Part shown: in pieces, positions 8,476-15,947 of the stretch
Layout of the letters: each line of letters begins with the position of its first letter
How positions within the stretch are numbered: the stretch's first letter is position 1
From: a bacterium
GTDB lineage: Bacteria; Chloroflexota; Chloroflexia; Chloroflexales; Kallotenuaceae
Assembly: GCA_016781505.1 (NCBI GenBank)
Contig: JADDQF010000023.1
Span: 1 to 38,030 of the forward strand
Length of the DNA: 38,030 nucleotides
Direction: 5' to 3'
Position numbers and translations under genes: made by a program
The notes under the pieces: model-generated
What the model was told of the DNA's origin: nothing
The model's database searches: none
The model's input: only the letters and a program-made list of their open reading frames with translations

Positions 8476-8527
8476 CAAGGCAATCAAGACGGCACACGCG
8501 TGGGGCGGCTCGGCGATTGGAGCTTGT

Positions 8528-9322
8528 ATGCAACGGCTTGGGGCGATGCTCCGCTTTGGTTTGGGCTATCTGAGTGCAAACTTTCAGGGGGCACTCGAAT
8601 ACCGGCTGTCGTTTTTCACCCAAGTCTTCTCGATGCTGATCAACGACATCATGTGGATCGTCTTCTGGATCGCCTACTTCAGCCGCTTTCCGGTGGTGGG
8701 CGGCTGGGGGCGGGATGAGGTGGTAACGCTGTGGGCCGTGACGGCGGCCGGCTTTGGGCTGGCAACCGCAGTGTGCGGCAATCTGTTTCGGCTCGCGGGC
8801 ATGATTACCCGCGGCGAACTGGACTTTTATCTCGCGCTGCCCAAGCCGGTGCTGGCCCATGCTTTGATCAGCCGCATGAACTTGCCTGCGCCGGGTGATA
8901 TTTTGTTCGGGATGCTTGCATATGGCTTCTTGGTGCGGCCTACCAGCGTCCAATGGCTGTTGTTTGGGGTATTTGTCCTCACAAGCGCGATGATCTTTGT
9001 GGGCTTTGGCGTCCTGACGCAAAGTTTATCCTTCTGGCTTGGCAATGCCGAAGGGCTGGCGCAGCAGCTGGTCAACGCCCTGCTTGGCTTTTCGACCTAT
9101 CCCACCGTGATCTTCAACGGCGCGGTTAAGTTCGCGCTCTTCACGCTTATTCCGGCCGGCTTTATTGCGTATGTCCCGGTACAGCTCTTGCGAGAGTTTA
9201 GGCCAGCGCTGTTTATCGGATTGCTCGCCTTTGCCGCTGGCATCCTTGCGTTGGGCTGGTTTGTTTTTCGCATCGGCCTGCAGCGCTACGAGTCCGGCAA
9301 TCTTGTGCTGATGCGTGACTAG
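8528..9322 (+). CDS. ABC-2 type transporter permease (second of two)
   Basis: About 264 residues with six predicted membrane segments; resembles the COG3694/ABC2_membrane_6 permease type. The loop RLAGMITRGELDFYLALPKP is the equivalent of the 'G.id..L..P' loop of its partner, and FSTYPTVIFNGAVKFALFT is the conserved pre-C-terminal motif ('YP...F.g.....l.tiiP'). ATG 8528 has GGAG 5 nt upstream; a GTG at 8468 overlapping the previous gene's stop would add 20 residues that do not look like family sequence. It completes the exporter. Confidence 0.9.
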   Translation: MQRLGAMLRFGLGYLSANFQGALEYRLSFFTQVFSMLINDIMWIVFWIAYFSRFPVVGGWGRDEVVTLWAVTAAGFGLATAVCGNLFRLAGMITRGELDFYLALPKPVLAHALISRMNLPAPGDILFGMLAYGFLVRPTSVQWLLFGVFVLTSAMIFVGFGVLTQSLSFWLGNAEGLAQQLVNALLGFSTYPTVIFNGAVKFALFTLIPAGFIAYVPVQLLREFRPALFIGLLAFAAGILALGWFVFRIGLQRYESGNLVLMRD

Positions 9323-9337
9323 CAAAAGGAGTGGGAT

Positions 9338-9619
9338 ATGCAGACGGAACCAGAAACGCTTGAAGAGCGCATGGCACGTTTGGAGGGCCAATATCATGCC
9401 CTCAGCAAAGAGTTGACCGATAATTTCAAGACCGTGCAAGATACGCTCAACACCATGCAAAAGCAGGTCGAAGCGATCCATACGGTTAAGGGCGGCTTGC
9501 TCCGGAGCGAGACGCTGCCGGATGTGCTGAAGCGCATGGACGATCAGCTGCAGCAGATGAGCAAGCAGGTGGTTGCCATCAGCAATAACCTCCAGATCGA
9601 TCAATCCAAGATTCGGTAG
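9338..9619 (+). CDS. Small coiled-coil protein of unknown function
   Basis: 93 residues, highly charged, with heptad-like spacing of hydrophobic residues through residues 6-48 and 59-85 and no membrane segment or signal. A short Gly-containing break (VKGGLLRSETLP) splits two helices, so a helical hairpin is likely. AAAAGGAG sits 6 nt before the ATG, and the gene starts 15 bp after the permease stop and ends 10 bp before the adenosyltransferase, so it is almost certainly co-transcribed with both. I do not recognise the family. It might be an accessory factor, but nothing in the sequence proves that. Confidence 0.75.
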   Translation: MQTEPETLEERMARLEGQYHALSKELTDNFKTVQDTLNTMQKQVEAIHTVKGGLLRSETLPDVLKRMDDQLQQMSKQVVAISNNLQIDQSKIR

Positions 9620-9629
9620 GGAGGGCGGC

Positions 9630-10178
9630 ATGTTTTTTTCGCGACGGGGCGATGATGGCTTTACCGACCTACTCGGTGGCCAGCGGCTGGCCAAGGAAAG
9701 CCTCCGCATTCATGCGCTGGGCGACATGGACGAGGCGACGTCTGCGATTGGCTTGGCGCGAGCATTGGCGCTCGAAGCCGATACCAAAGCCGCGCTGCTG
9801 CATGTGCAAAAAGATTTGTACTTGCTGATGGCCGACATTGCCACCGTGGAAGGCCGGATGGCCGGTCAGCAGCGCCTGGCCGAAGACGCGGTGCAGCAGC
9901 TGGAAACCATCATCGCCAGCTTCGATCCACGCGTGACGATTCCCAAGGAATTTGTTGCCACGGGCGATAGTGTGCCCGGTGCCGCGCTGGATGTCGCTCG
10001 CGCCGTGGTGCGGCGAGCCGAGCGCACCGTTACGCATCTGTTTCATTCGGGCGAAGGCGCTAATCAAACCATGATCACCTATCTCAATCGGCTGTCGTCT
10101 CTGCTGTTCGGCCTGGCGCGCTTTGAAGATACAGCTGCCGGCACAGCTCCCACCATCAGCAAGACCATTACGCAGTGA
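9630..10178 (+). CDS. PduO-type ATP:cob(I)alamin adenosyltransferase
   Basis: 182 residues. The family transfers adenosyl from ATP to cob(I)alamin, making coenzyme B12. The N-terminal ATP-binding stretch is seen as FSRRGDDGFTDLLGGQR (family 'Y.(R)tGD.G.T.L..G.r'), followed by LRIHALGDMDEATSAIGLARA; the C-terminal part has VRRAERTV and LNRLSSLLFGLARF, the usual 'RRaER.v....N.YLNRLSdlLF.laR'. The start is ATG 9630, where GGGAGGG overlaps the preceding stop; an upstream start would overlap the coiled-coil gene. Its presence implies use of adenosylcobalamin. Being last in the ABC-2 operon suggests, but does not prove, a functional link. Confidence 0.92.
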   Translation: MFFSRRGDDGFTDLLGGQRLAKESLRIHALGDMDEATSAIGLARALALEADTKAALLHVQKDLYLLMADIATVEGRMAGQQRLAEDAVQQLETIIASFDPRVTIPKEFVATGDSVPGAALDVARAVVRRAERTVTHLFHSGEGANQTMITYLNRLSSLLFGLARFEDTAAGTAPTISKTITQ

Positions 10179-10247
10179 TAGCACATAGGCCTGATAGGGC
10201 TGCTGCGGGAGTGTTGGTAGCCAACAAGCATGGCGCGAGAGGATCTG

Positions 10248-10952
10248 ATGGAGCAGTTGCCCAACACCGCCGCCCATTCGCTTGAAGCCAAAGCTTGGGA
10301 GATGTACGAGCGTTTGCTCGCGCTGCATGGCCACCAGCCGAATATCCCACGGCGCGAGCCGATGCACGAGCTGATCTCGACAATTTTGTCGCATCGTACC
10401 ACGGGCCACAACGAGGACTTGGCCTACGAGCGGATGCTGCAGCGCTTTGGCAGCTGGGAAGCGATCCGCGATGCGCCCGTGGACGAGCTCGCCGCAGCGA
10501 TTGCGCCCGCCAACTATGCCGAGCAGAAGGCGCCGCGGATCAAGGAGGTGCTGCGGCGGATCATTGCTGAACAGGGTGCTGCCAACGTCGACTTTCTGCG
10601 CGATATGCCCCTTGACCAAGCGATGGCGTGGCTCACGGCGCTGCCCGGTGTCGGGCCGAAAACCGCCTCGCTGGTGCTGCTCTTTTGCTTCGCGCGGCCG
10701 GTGCTGCCGGTTGATACCCATGTGCATCGCGTGTCGCAGCGCGTCGGGCTGATCGGGCCCAAGGTCGATGCTACAGCCGCGCATCCGTTGCTGCTGGCTC
10801 TGTTTCCGGCCGATCCGCAGGTGCTGTACAACTTCCATATCAACACGCTGCGGCATGGTCAGCGGATCTGCGTGTGGGGCACGCCGCGCTGCCAGCAGTG
10901 TCCGTTGCCCACAATCTGTAACTGGTATCAGGCCAATCGGGCTCCACGCTAG
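10248..10952 (+). CDS. Endonuclease III-like DNA glycosylase with 4Fe-4S cluster
   Basis: 234 residues from ATG 10248. The HhH-GPD family removes oxidised or mismatched bases. The helix-hairpin-helix is LPGVGPKTASLVLL with catalytic Lys138; the catalytic Asp156 is in PVDTHVHRVSQRVGL. The C-terminal cluster motif is exact: Cys208-X6-Cys215-X2-Cys218-X5-Cys224. Both Lys and Asp are present, which indicates a bifunctional glycosylase/AP lyase of the Nth kind rather than MutY, whose Lys is absent. ATG 10230 is an alternative, but ATG 10248 has AGAGGA 4 nt upstream. The start lies about 70 bp after the adenosyltransferase. Confidence 0.92.
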   Translation: MEQLPNTAAHSLEAKAWEMYERLLALHGHQPNIPRREPMHELISTILSHRTTGHNEDLAYERMLQRFGSWEAIRDAPVDELAAAIAPANYAEQKAPRIKEVLRRIIAEQGAANVDFLRDMPLDQAMAWLTALPGVGPKTASLVLLFCFARPVLPVDTHVHRVSQRVGLIGPKVDATAAHPLLLALFPADPQVLYNFHINTLRHGQRICVWGTPRCQQCPLPTICNWYQANRAPR

Positions 10953-11008
10953 CTGCTGTTTGACCGCAGCCCTGATGCTGGCACCCTGGACGTGGCGCAG
11001 CAAAAGCG

Positions 11009-11037
11009 TTGCGTTTATCGCGTATCTACGTTATGAT
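11009..11037 (+). promoter_or_regulatory. Putative promoter of the PPC-domain secreted protein
   Basis: TTGCGT at 11009-11014 and TATGAT at 11032-11037 with a 17-bp spacer; about 84 bp before the ATG at 11121. Confidence 0.6.
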
Positions 11038-11120
11038 AAAGCACCGCTGCAGCCCTCGCGGGCAGGTACGGCAGCCTTCGCTATGTTCTCGTCGTTGCTC
11101 ATCAAGAGGAGACGGCCCGT

Positions 11121-13469
11121 ATGCGCCTCGCTCATCCGTTTAGCCGTGCACTGATCGCGCTGGGTTTCACCCTGGCCCTTGGCCTGCTATTTTTGGCTCC
11201 GCACCTGGGCGATGCGCCGGTGTTGGCGCGGCCGCTGCAGCAAACCCAACCGGTTGATCTGACGGTTGATAGCCCGACAAAATATGGCGATCCTAACGCC
11301 CTGATTACCTTTAACTTTACGGTAACAACTTCCCCTACCAACACCTGTGCGTCGCAGACCTACAATGTTTCGGTTACCGGTATTGGCTCCGGGTTTACGC
11401 TTGTCCCGCCGCCTGGCACCATCACCGTTGGCGCAGCCAGCACAACCACGTTTCAGGTCCAGATTCGCGTAGGGTCGACGACCCAGCCGGGAACGGCCGA
11501 AGATGCCGTCGTGCAGGTCGCTTGTCAGGGCGCCACAAGTATTTCGGATGCGGTCAGCATCCTGGTCGTGGCAACCGTGAATGGAGCTACGCCAACCGCG
11601 ACATTGCTGCCCACCGCCACGGCGACGCCCACCGGCATGGTTGGTCCCTCGCCGACGGCCGGTCCGATCTGCGCCGATGCGTTTGAGCCGGACAATGGGC
11701 CTTCACAGGCCAAGGAAATTCGGCCCGACCAGCCCCAAACGCATGTGATCTGTCCGCGCGGCGATGAAGACTTTTTGTACTTTGGCGGCGTCAGCGGCAA
11801 GGTCTTCACGATCGATGTGTCGGCGATGACCGAAGGGCTTGATTTGTCGTTGAGCTTGTACGATGCTGCCGGGAATTTGCTCGCCTTCAATGACGATTTT
11901 CCGCGCAACAACGACCCGTTTGATATCAAGCCGCGCATCCAGTCCTATCGCGTACCGGTTAACGGCCAGTACTTTATCAAGGTTCGTGATAATGCCGGTC
12001 GCGGCGACCGCAACCTGTCGTACGTTGTGGAGCTGCAAAGCGAGGCATACGGTCCCACGCCTACCCAGGTAGCTGAGCTGTGCACCGATTTATTCGAGCC
12101 AGACGGCGTGCCGGCCGAGGCCCGCTTGTTGGTGATTCGTGAAGTGCAGCCCAACCATCGTTTCTGTCCGGCAGGCGATGCCGACTGGGTGCGCTTCTTT
12201 GCCAAAGCCGGCCAGCGCTTTGTGCTGCGGGTCAATAGTCAAGGGCGGGCGGGCGCAGATCCGGTCATGATTCTGGTTGATCGCGATGGCGCGTCGATCC
12301 TGGATTTCGAAGATGATACCCAGAACTCGCTGGACCCGCAGATCGAGTTTGAGGTGCCCGTCGACGGCTTTTATTTTGCGCAGCTGAAGAACGTGGGCGA
12401 TATCGGTAACCAGTTTATCGCCTATGATCTCGCCTTTGAGCCACTTGGCCTGGCTGCGCCACCGGCCCAGCCAACCTCTACCGTGCCCACCACGGATGGC
12501 GCTACGGCAACGCCGACGGTGACCGGCACGAGTCCGACGGCAACAATCGAGCCGTTGCTGGATGAGAATGGCGACCCCTATCCCGCGCCGAGCCAAACCG
12601 CATTTGTGCGCCAAACGCTTACAGCGCTCCCGCAGACCAGCAGCCTGGGCGGCGTTAAGGGTGCGCCGGCGTTTGTTAACGGTCAGGCCCAAGGATTTGT
12701 CGATCCTGCCATGCAGCATGTGTGGTCGCGGACGGATCAGGTCGTGGCGTCACGGCAGGTGGACCGCTCGTGGATGTGGGGACCGGGCGGACTTGTTGCC
12801 CAGGCTGAAACCTACACCCAGTCAAATGGCGGCGCGCGGCAGGTGCAGTATTTCGACAAGGCACGGATGGAGATTAATGATTGGAAGCGAGACCGCTCCA
12901 ATCCATGGTTTGTTACCAACGGGCTGTTGGTCAAGGAGCTGATCGACGGTCAGCTGCAGATCGGCGATGTGGAATTTTTGAAACGTGCTCCGGCTGACAT
13001 CGCGATTGCCGGCGATGCCAACGATGCTAGTGGTCCGACGTATGCCAGCTTTGCCCAGCATACGGGTCGTGTTCCGAGCCGAGTCGGTCAGGTGGCAACC
13101 GAAACACTGCGCCGCGACGGAAGCACGGGCTCCGCTGCCGCCAACAATGCTGCGAAGCTGGTGGTGCATGTGCCAGAGACTGGTCATAATATTCCGCAGG
13201 TCTTCTGGGACTTTCTCAATACTCGCGGTCCAATCGGTGATGGCAAGCAAAGTGGCCAGTTAGTTGATTGGGTCTTTGCGATGGGCTATCCCATCAGCGA
13301 GCCCTTCTGGACCAAGGTGAAAGTCGGTGGAGTTGAACGGGATGTGCTGGTCCAAGCCTTCCAGCGGCGCGTGCTCACGTACACCCCTGGCAATCCGGAA
13401 GGCTGGAAGGTCGAAATGGGCAACGTTGGGCGGCACTACTACACCTGGCGCTACGGGAAGCAGCCGTAG
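11121..13469 (+). CDS. Secreted multidomain protein with two PPC-like domains and a Chloroflexota-type C-terminal module
   Basis: 782 residues, function unknown. Order: a signal peptide (residues 1 to about 38: Arg/His start, a hydrophobic run ALGFTLALGLLFLA, ending near VLARP); a beta-rich domain (about 45-150); a Thr/Pro linker; PPC-like domain 1 (about 185-310; DAFEPDN..., DEDFLYF, GQYFIKVRDN); PPC-like domain 2 (about 322-440; DLFEPDG..., DADWVRF, GFYFAQLKNVG); another Thr/Pro linker (about 450-480); and a C-terminal module (about 515-782) containing MGYPISEPFWTKVKVGG and RRVLTYTPGNPEG. PPC domains are usually accessory regions of secreted peptidases, but no peptidase domain is present. 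There is no lipobox, so it is probably released or held by the wall. AAGAGGAG precedes the ATG; terminator at 13491. Confidence 0.88.
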   Translation: MRLAHPFSRALIALGFTLALGLLFLAPHLGDAPVLARPLQQTQPVDLTVDSPTKYGDPNALITFNFTVTTSPTNTCASQTYNVSVTGIGSGFTLVPPPGTITVGAASTTTFQVQIRVGSTTQPGTAEDAVVQVACQGATSISDAVSILVVATVNGATPTATLLPTATATPTGMVGPSPTAGPICADAFEPDNGPSQAKEIRPDQPQTHVICPRGDEDFLYFGGVSGKVFTIDVSAMTEGLDLSLSLYDAAGNLLAFNDDFPRNNDPFDIKPRIQSYRVPVNGQYFIKVRDNAGRGDRNLSYVVELQSEAYGPTPTQVAELCTDLFEPDGVPAEARLLVIREVQPNHRFCPAGDADWVRFFAKAGQRFVLRVNSQGRAGADPVMILVDRDGASILDFEDDTQNSLDPQIEFEVPVDGFYFAQLKNVGDIGNQFIAYDLAFEPLGLAAPPAQPTSTVPTTDGATATPTVTGTSPTATIEPLLDENGDPYPAPSQTAFVRQTLTALPQTSSLGGVKGAPAFVNGQAQGFVDPAMQHVWSRTDQVVASRQVDRSWMWGPGGLVAQAETYTQSNGGARQVQYFDKARMEINDWKRDRSNPWFVTNGLLVKELIDGQLQIGDVEFLKRAPADIAIAGDANDASGPTYASFAQHTGRVPSRVGQVATETLRRDGSTGSAAANNAAKLVVHVPETGHNIPQVFWDFLNTRGPIGDGKQSGQLVDWVFAMGYPISEPFWTKVKVGGVERDVLVQAFQRRVLTYTPGNPEGWKVEMGNVGRHYYTWRYGKQP

Positions 13470-13490
13470 GCATGTACATCGGGACGAGCC

Positions 13491-13518
13491 AAGGGCACGG
13501 TGCGCCGTGCCCTTTTTT
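13491..13518 (+). terminator. Rho-independent terminator
   Basis: Perfect 10-bp stem AAGGGCACGG (13491-13500) with CCGTGCCCTT (13505-13514), TGCG loop, followed by a T run. It ends the secreted-protein gene and sets a left limit for the next one. Confidence 0.92.
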
Positions 13519-13559
13519 GTACCAGTTCGGCTGTGGTAGCTCATGCAGGCGCTCGTATC

Positions 13560-14750
13560 ATGTTCCGTCCCCCTCCTAAACCACCACTAGCTTCCTCCCC
13601 AGCGCCGGGCTATGCTGGCGGACGGCCGTTGCACGCGCGGATTGTCGAGACCCTGCGCTACTTCAGCGATGAGATCGATTCACGCCGGGCGGGTGGCTTA
13701 GGCGAGGCGCAGGCTGCAGGGTACATTGCTGGCCGACTTCGCCGGGCTGATTATGCTGCGGCTGTGCAATCATTTACGGCAGGTGTTAGCGAGAAGCTGC
13801 CCCTCGCTCTGTGTACGCTATTGGGCGCGGCGGGCGGGAGCATCGCTATCCTTGCCCGTAACACGCGTCTGGGGCCATTTTGGGGTGGCCTGGCGCTCCT
13901 GTTGCTGGCGGCTGCACTCGGGCTGTTGTTGGCCGAGGTGGACGTACTCCCGATCGGCACAACCACGCTGCGCCGTCTCGTGAAAGGCAAAACGAGTCAA
14001 AGCGTTATTGCTGGTCGGGCAGCGAAGGGCAAGAAGACGAAGTGGCGGGTACTGGTTGTGGCACCCCTGGACGGCCCCCTGCGATCGGTGCTCCATCGTC
14101 AAGGCCTGCTGGTGCTGTTCGGTGTGCTGGTGTTGGAAACAGTGGCCGTGGTAGCCTTGTTGTTTACCGCAGCGCCCTGGCTCCATGGTCTGGCAGCTGT
14201 TTGCGCAGTGGGAGTGGGGCTGCTCGGCGTTTGGATTGTGTTGCGGTTATGGGATCGTACTCCGCTGCCGGCGATCTATGGCGCGGGCGAGCTCACCACG
14301 CTGATGATGGTCGCCGAGGAATTGGAAGCATTGCATGCGGTGGAAGTCTGGATTGTGGCTCTGGGCGGCAGCACCATCGGCACTGAAAACATTCGGGCCT
14401 TGTTTGCGCAGTATCCTTTCTCGGCCGCCGATACATGCATCATTAATCTCCATGCCATCAATGGAGGTCAGCCGGTCTTTGTTACACGCGAAGGGCTGCT
14501 GCGTGAGCGTCGGTCTGACCGGATGTTGCTGGCCGCTGCTGCCGATGCCGACGCCGCAGACATCATGATCGATGCCGAGCCGCGCCGCATACGGGAACGA
14601 ACGCTTGCCCAGGCATTGGCTCACCGGCGATTGCGGACGATTACCATTTCCAGCCATAGCGATGTATCGCCGTTCGCAACACCCGAGCCGGCCACAATCG
14701 AGCGCTGTGTACGGCTCGTCGTCGGCATGATTCGTGGGCTTGACCTGTAA
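13560..14750 (+). CDS. Membrane protein resembling a degenerate M28-family peptidase
   Basis: 396 residues from ATG 13560; an earlier start would lie inside the terminator. The N-terminal part (about 20-75) has the M28 pattern 'SR..G..GE..AA.YI...L...Y....Q.F'. Two membrane hairpins follow (about 80-125 and 182-228). Between them lies KWRVLVVAPLDGPLR, where M28 enzymes have 'v.aHlDs': Asp171 remains but the His ligand is Pro169. The later M28 elements also appear degraded: IYGAGELTTLMMVAEEL replaces the 'N.sG....le.A..l' block and GGSTIGTENIRALF the 'g.EE.Gl.GS' block. I infer an inactive M28 relative; the alignment is by eye. Confidence 0.7.
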   Translation: MFRPPPKPPLASSPAPGYAGGRPLHARIVETLRYFSDEIDSRRAGGLGEAQAAGYIAGRLRRADYAAAVQSFTAGVSEKLPLALCTLLGAAGGSIAILARNTRLGPFWGGLALLLLAAALGLLLAEVDVLPIGTTTLRRLVKGKTSQSVIAGRAAKGKKTKWRVLVVAPLDGPLRSVLHRQGLLVLFGVLVLETVAVVALLFTAAPWLHGLAAVCAVGVGLLGVWIVLRLWDRTPLPAIYGAGELTTLMMVAEELEALHAVEVWIVALGGSTIGTENIRALFAQYPFSAADTCIINLHAINGGQPVFVTREGLLRERRSDRMLLAAAADADAADIMIDAEPRRIRERTLAQALAHRRLRTITISSHSDVSPFATPEPATIERCVRLVVGMIRGLDL

Positions 14751-14808
14751 AGTCGTTAACCGCTTAGTTGCCATCACTTCCCGTTGTCGTACCCAGGGAT
14801 AGATACAG

Positions 14809-15789
14809 ATGCAGCTTGAATTTATTCGCCAGGTACAGGATCTCCGGTTTCCAGCGCTGACCTTCTTTTTTGAAGTGATTACCAGTTTAGGCGGGCCGCA
14901 ATTTCTGATTGTGCTTATGCCGATATTGTTTTGGTGTGGCAGCACGCGCGTTGGCTTTCGCTTTTTGGCGGTCGTTTTAATCAGCGCATACACCAATAGC
15001 CTGCTCAAAGACCTTGGGCCGTATTTCATCGACGGGGACGGTCCCCTGCACACGTTGCGGCCCTTTGTGGCTCACCCACAGCAGGTCTGGACCTGTCGGC
15101 AAGCTCCGGGCTTCAATTCCCAAGCCTGGCTGGCACAGCTGTGCCGTGAAGAAGAAAGCTTGGCGTTTCCCAGCGGCCATGCGCAAATAACTTTGGTTGC
15201 GTGGGGCTACCTGGCCCGCGTCGTGCGGCGCCGCTGGTTTACGATCTTTGCGGTGGTGTGGGTGCTGCTGGTGGGCATCTCGCGGCTATACCTTGGGCAG
15301 CATTGGCCAACCGATATCCTGGGTGGCTGGCTTTTGGGCAGCCTCATGCTTATAACGGCTTTGGGTATCTTCTCGCTTTGGCAGCGACAGCCGGCGCGTC
15401 TTAACCGCGTTCTGCTGGCGACACTAGCGGTGCTGGTGCCGGTTCTGCTGCTGCTGGACAATGATCCCAGGTTTACGCGGTCAGGCTTGTTAGGTGTGCT
15501 GGCAGGCGCTAGCCTGGGCTATGTTTTACAGCAACGCTATGCATCCTTCCGCGTACGCACGTCATGGCCTACGCAGATCGCCAAGGTTTTGATCGGACTG
15601 CTTGGGATTGCCGTCGTGCAGCTAGGACTGCGCCAACTGTTGCCCGATACGCGTGTATGGGAGGTGCTGCTTGGCGGGTTGACCGGTGTGTGGGCCATCT
15701 ACGGCGCGCCATGGGTCTTTGGGCAGGTTTGGGGTAAAGCTCATGGTGAGCAACTGTTTTCACAACGACGCGAATACGTTGCGGATTGA
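14809..15789 (+). CDS. PAP2-family membrane phosphatase
   Basis: 326 residues with about eight membrane segments. The family removes phosphate from lipid phosphates or pyrophosphates (phosphatidate, undecaprenyl pyrophosphate, dolichyl-like carriers). All three PAP2 motifs are visible: Lys67 leading to Arg84-Pro85; PSGH with His124 (FPSGHAQITL); and SRLYLGQHWPTDILGG with Arg159, His165 and Asp169. The part after about residue 185 adds further membrane segments beyond the usual PAP2 core. AGGGA precedes the ATG at about 9 nt. Substrate not determinable. Confidence 0.92.
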   Translation: MQLEFIRQVQDLRFPALTFFFEVITSLGGPQFLIVLMPILFWCGSTRVGFRFLAVVLISAYTNSLLKDLGPYFIDGDGPLHTLRPFVAHPQQVWTCRQAPGFNSQAWLAQLCREEESLAFPSGHAQITLVAWGYLARVVRRRWFTIFAVVWVLLVGISRLYLGQHWPTDILGGWLLGSLMLITALGIFSLWQRQPARLNRVLLATLAVLVPVLLLLDNDPRFTRSGLLGVLAGASLGYVLQQRYASFRVRTSWPTQIAKVLIGLLGIAVVQLGLRQLLPDTRVWEVLLGGLTGVWAIYGAPWVFGQVWGKAHGEQLFSQRREYVAD

Positions 15790-15814
15790 ACTGATTGGAG
15801 GGCTATGGTATAGT
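15786..15814 (+). promoter_or_regulatory. Promoter of tRNA-Leu
   Basis: TTGAAC at 15786-15791 and TATAGT at 15809-15814 with a 17-bp spacer, ending 9 bp before the mature tRNA. It overlaps the last codons of the PAP2 gene. Confidence 0.8.
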
Positions 15815-15823
15815 ACGTCGTGC

Positions 15824-15909
15824 GCCGGAGTGGTGAAATGGCAGACACGGGGGACTTAAAATCCCCTCCTCGCAAGGGGGTGCGGGTTCGAGTCCCGCCT
15901 CCGGCACCA
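15824..15909 (+). tRNA. tRNA-Leu, anticodon TAA
   Basis: 86 nt. Acceptor GCCGGAG (15824-15830) pairs with CTCCGGC (15899-15905); discriminator A and an encoded CCA follow (15907-15909). The anticodon stem GGGGA/TCCCC closes the loop CTTAAAA with anticodon TAA at 15857-15859. A long variable arm (about 15867-15880) makes it class II, as expected for Leu. The T arm carries GGTTCGAGTCC. It has its own promoter and terminator. Confidence 0.98.
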
Positions 15910-15937
15910 ACGCGCTGTGCTCGCACAGCGCGTTTTC
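15909..15937 (+). terminator. Terminator directly after tRNA-Leu
   Basis: Perfect 11-bp stem AACGCGCTGTG (15909-15919) with CACAGCGCGTT (15924-15934), 4-nt loop, then TTCTTG. Its first base is the last base of the encoded CCA, so the 3' trailer is almost entirely the hairpin. Confidence 0.9.
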
Positions 15938-15947
15938 TTGTGCCTCC

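Noticed and set aside
7582-8487. 301-codon open frame on the minus strand
   Set aside because: Antisense to the ABC-2 permease; Gln/His/Arg-rich, typical of a shadow frame.
9669-11003. 444-codon open frame on the minus strand
   Set aside because: It lies opposite the adenosyltransferase and endonuclease III-like genes, both with clear motifs; the product is Arg/Gln/His-rich with no recognisable domain. It is a product of GC-rich codon bias.
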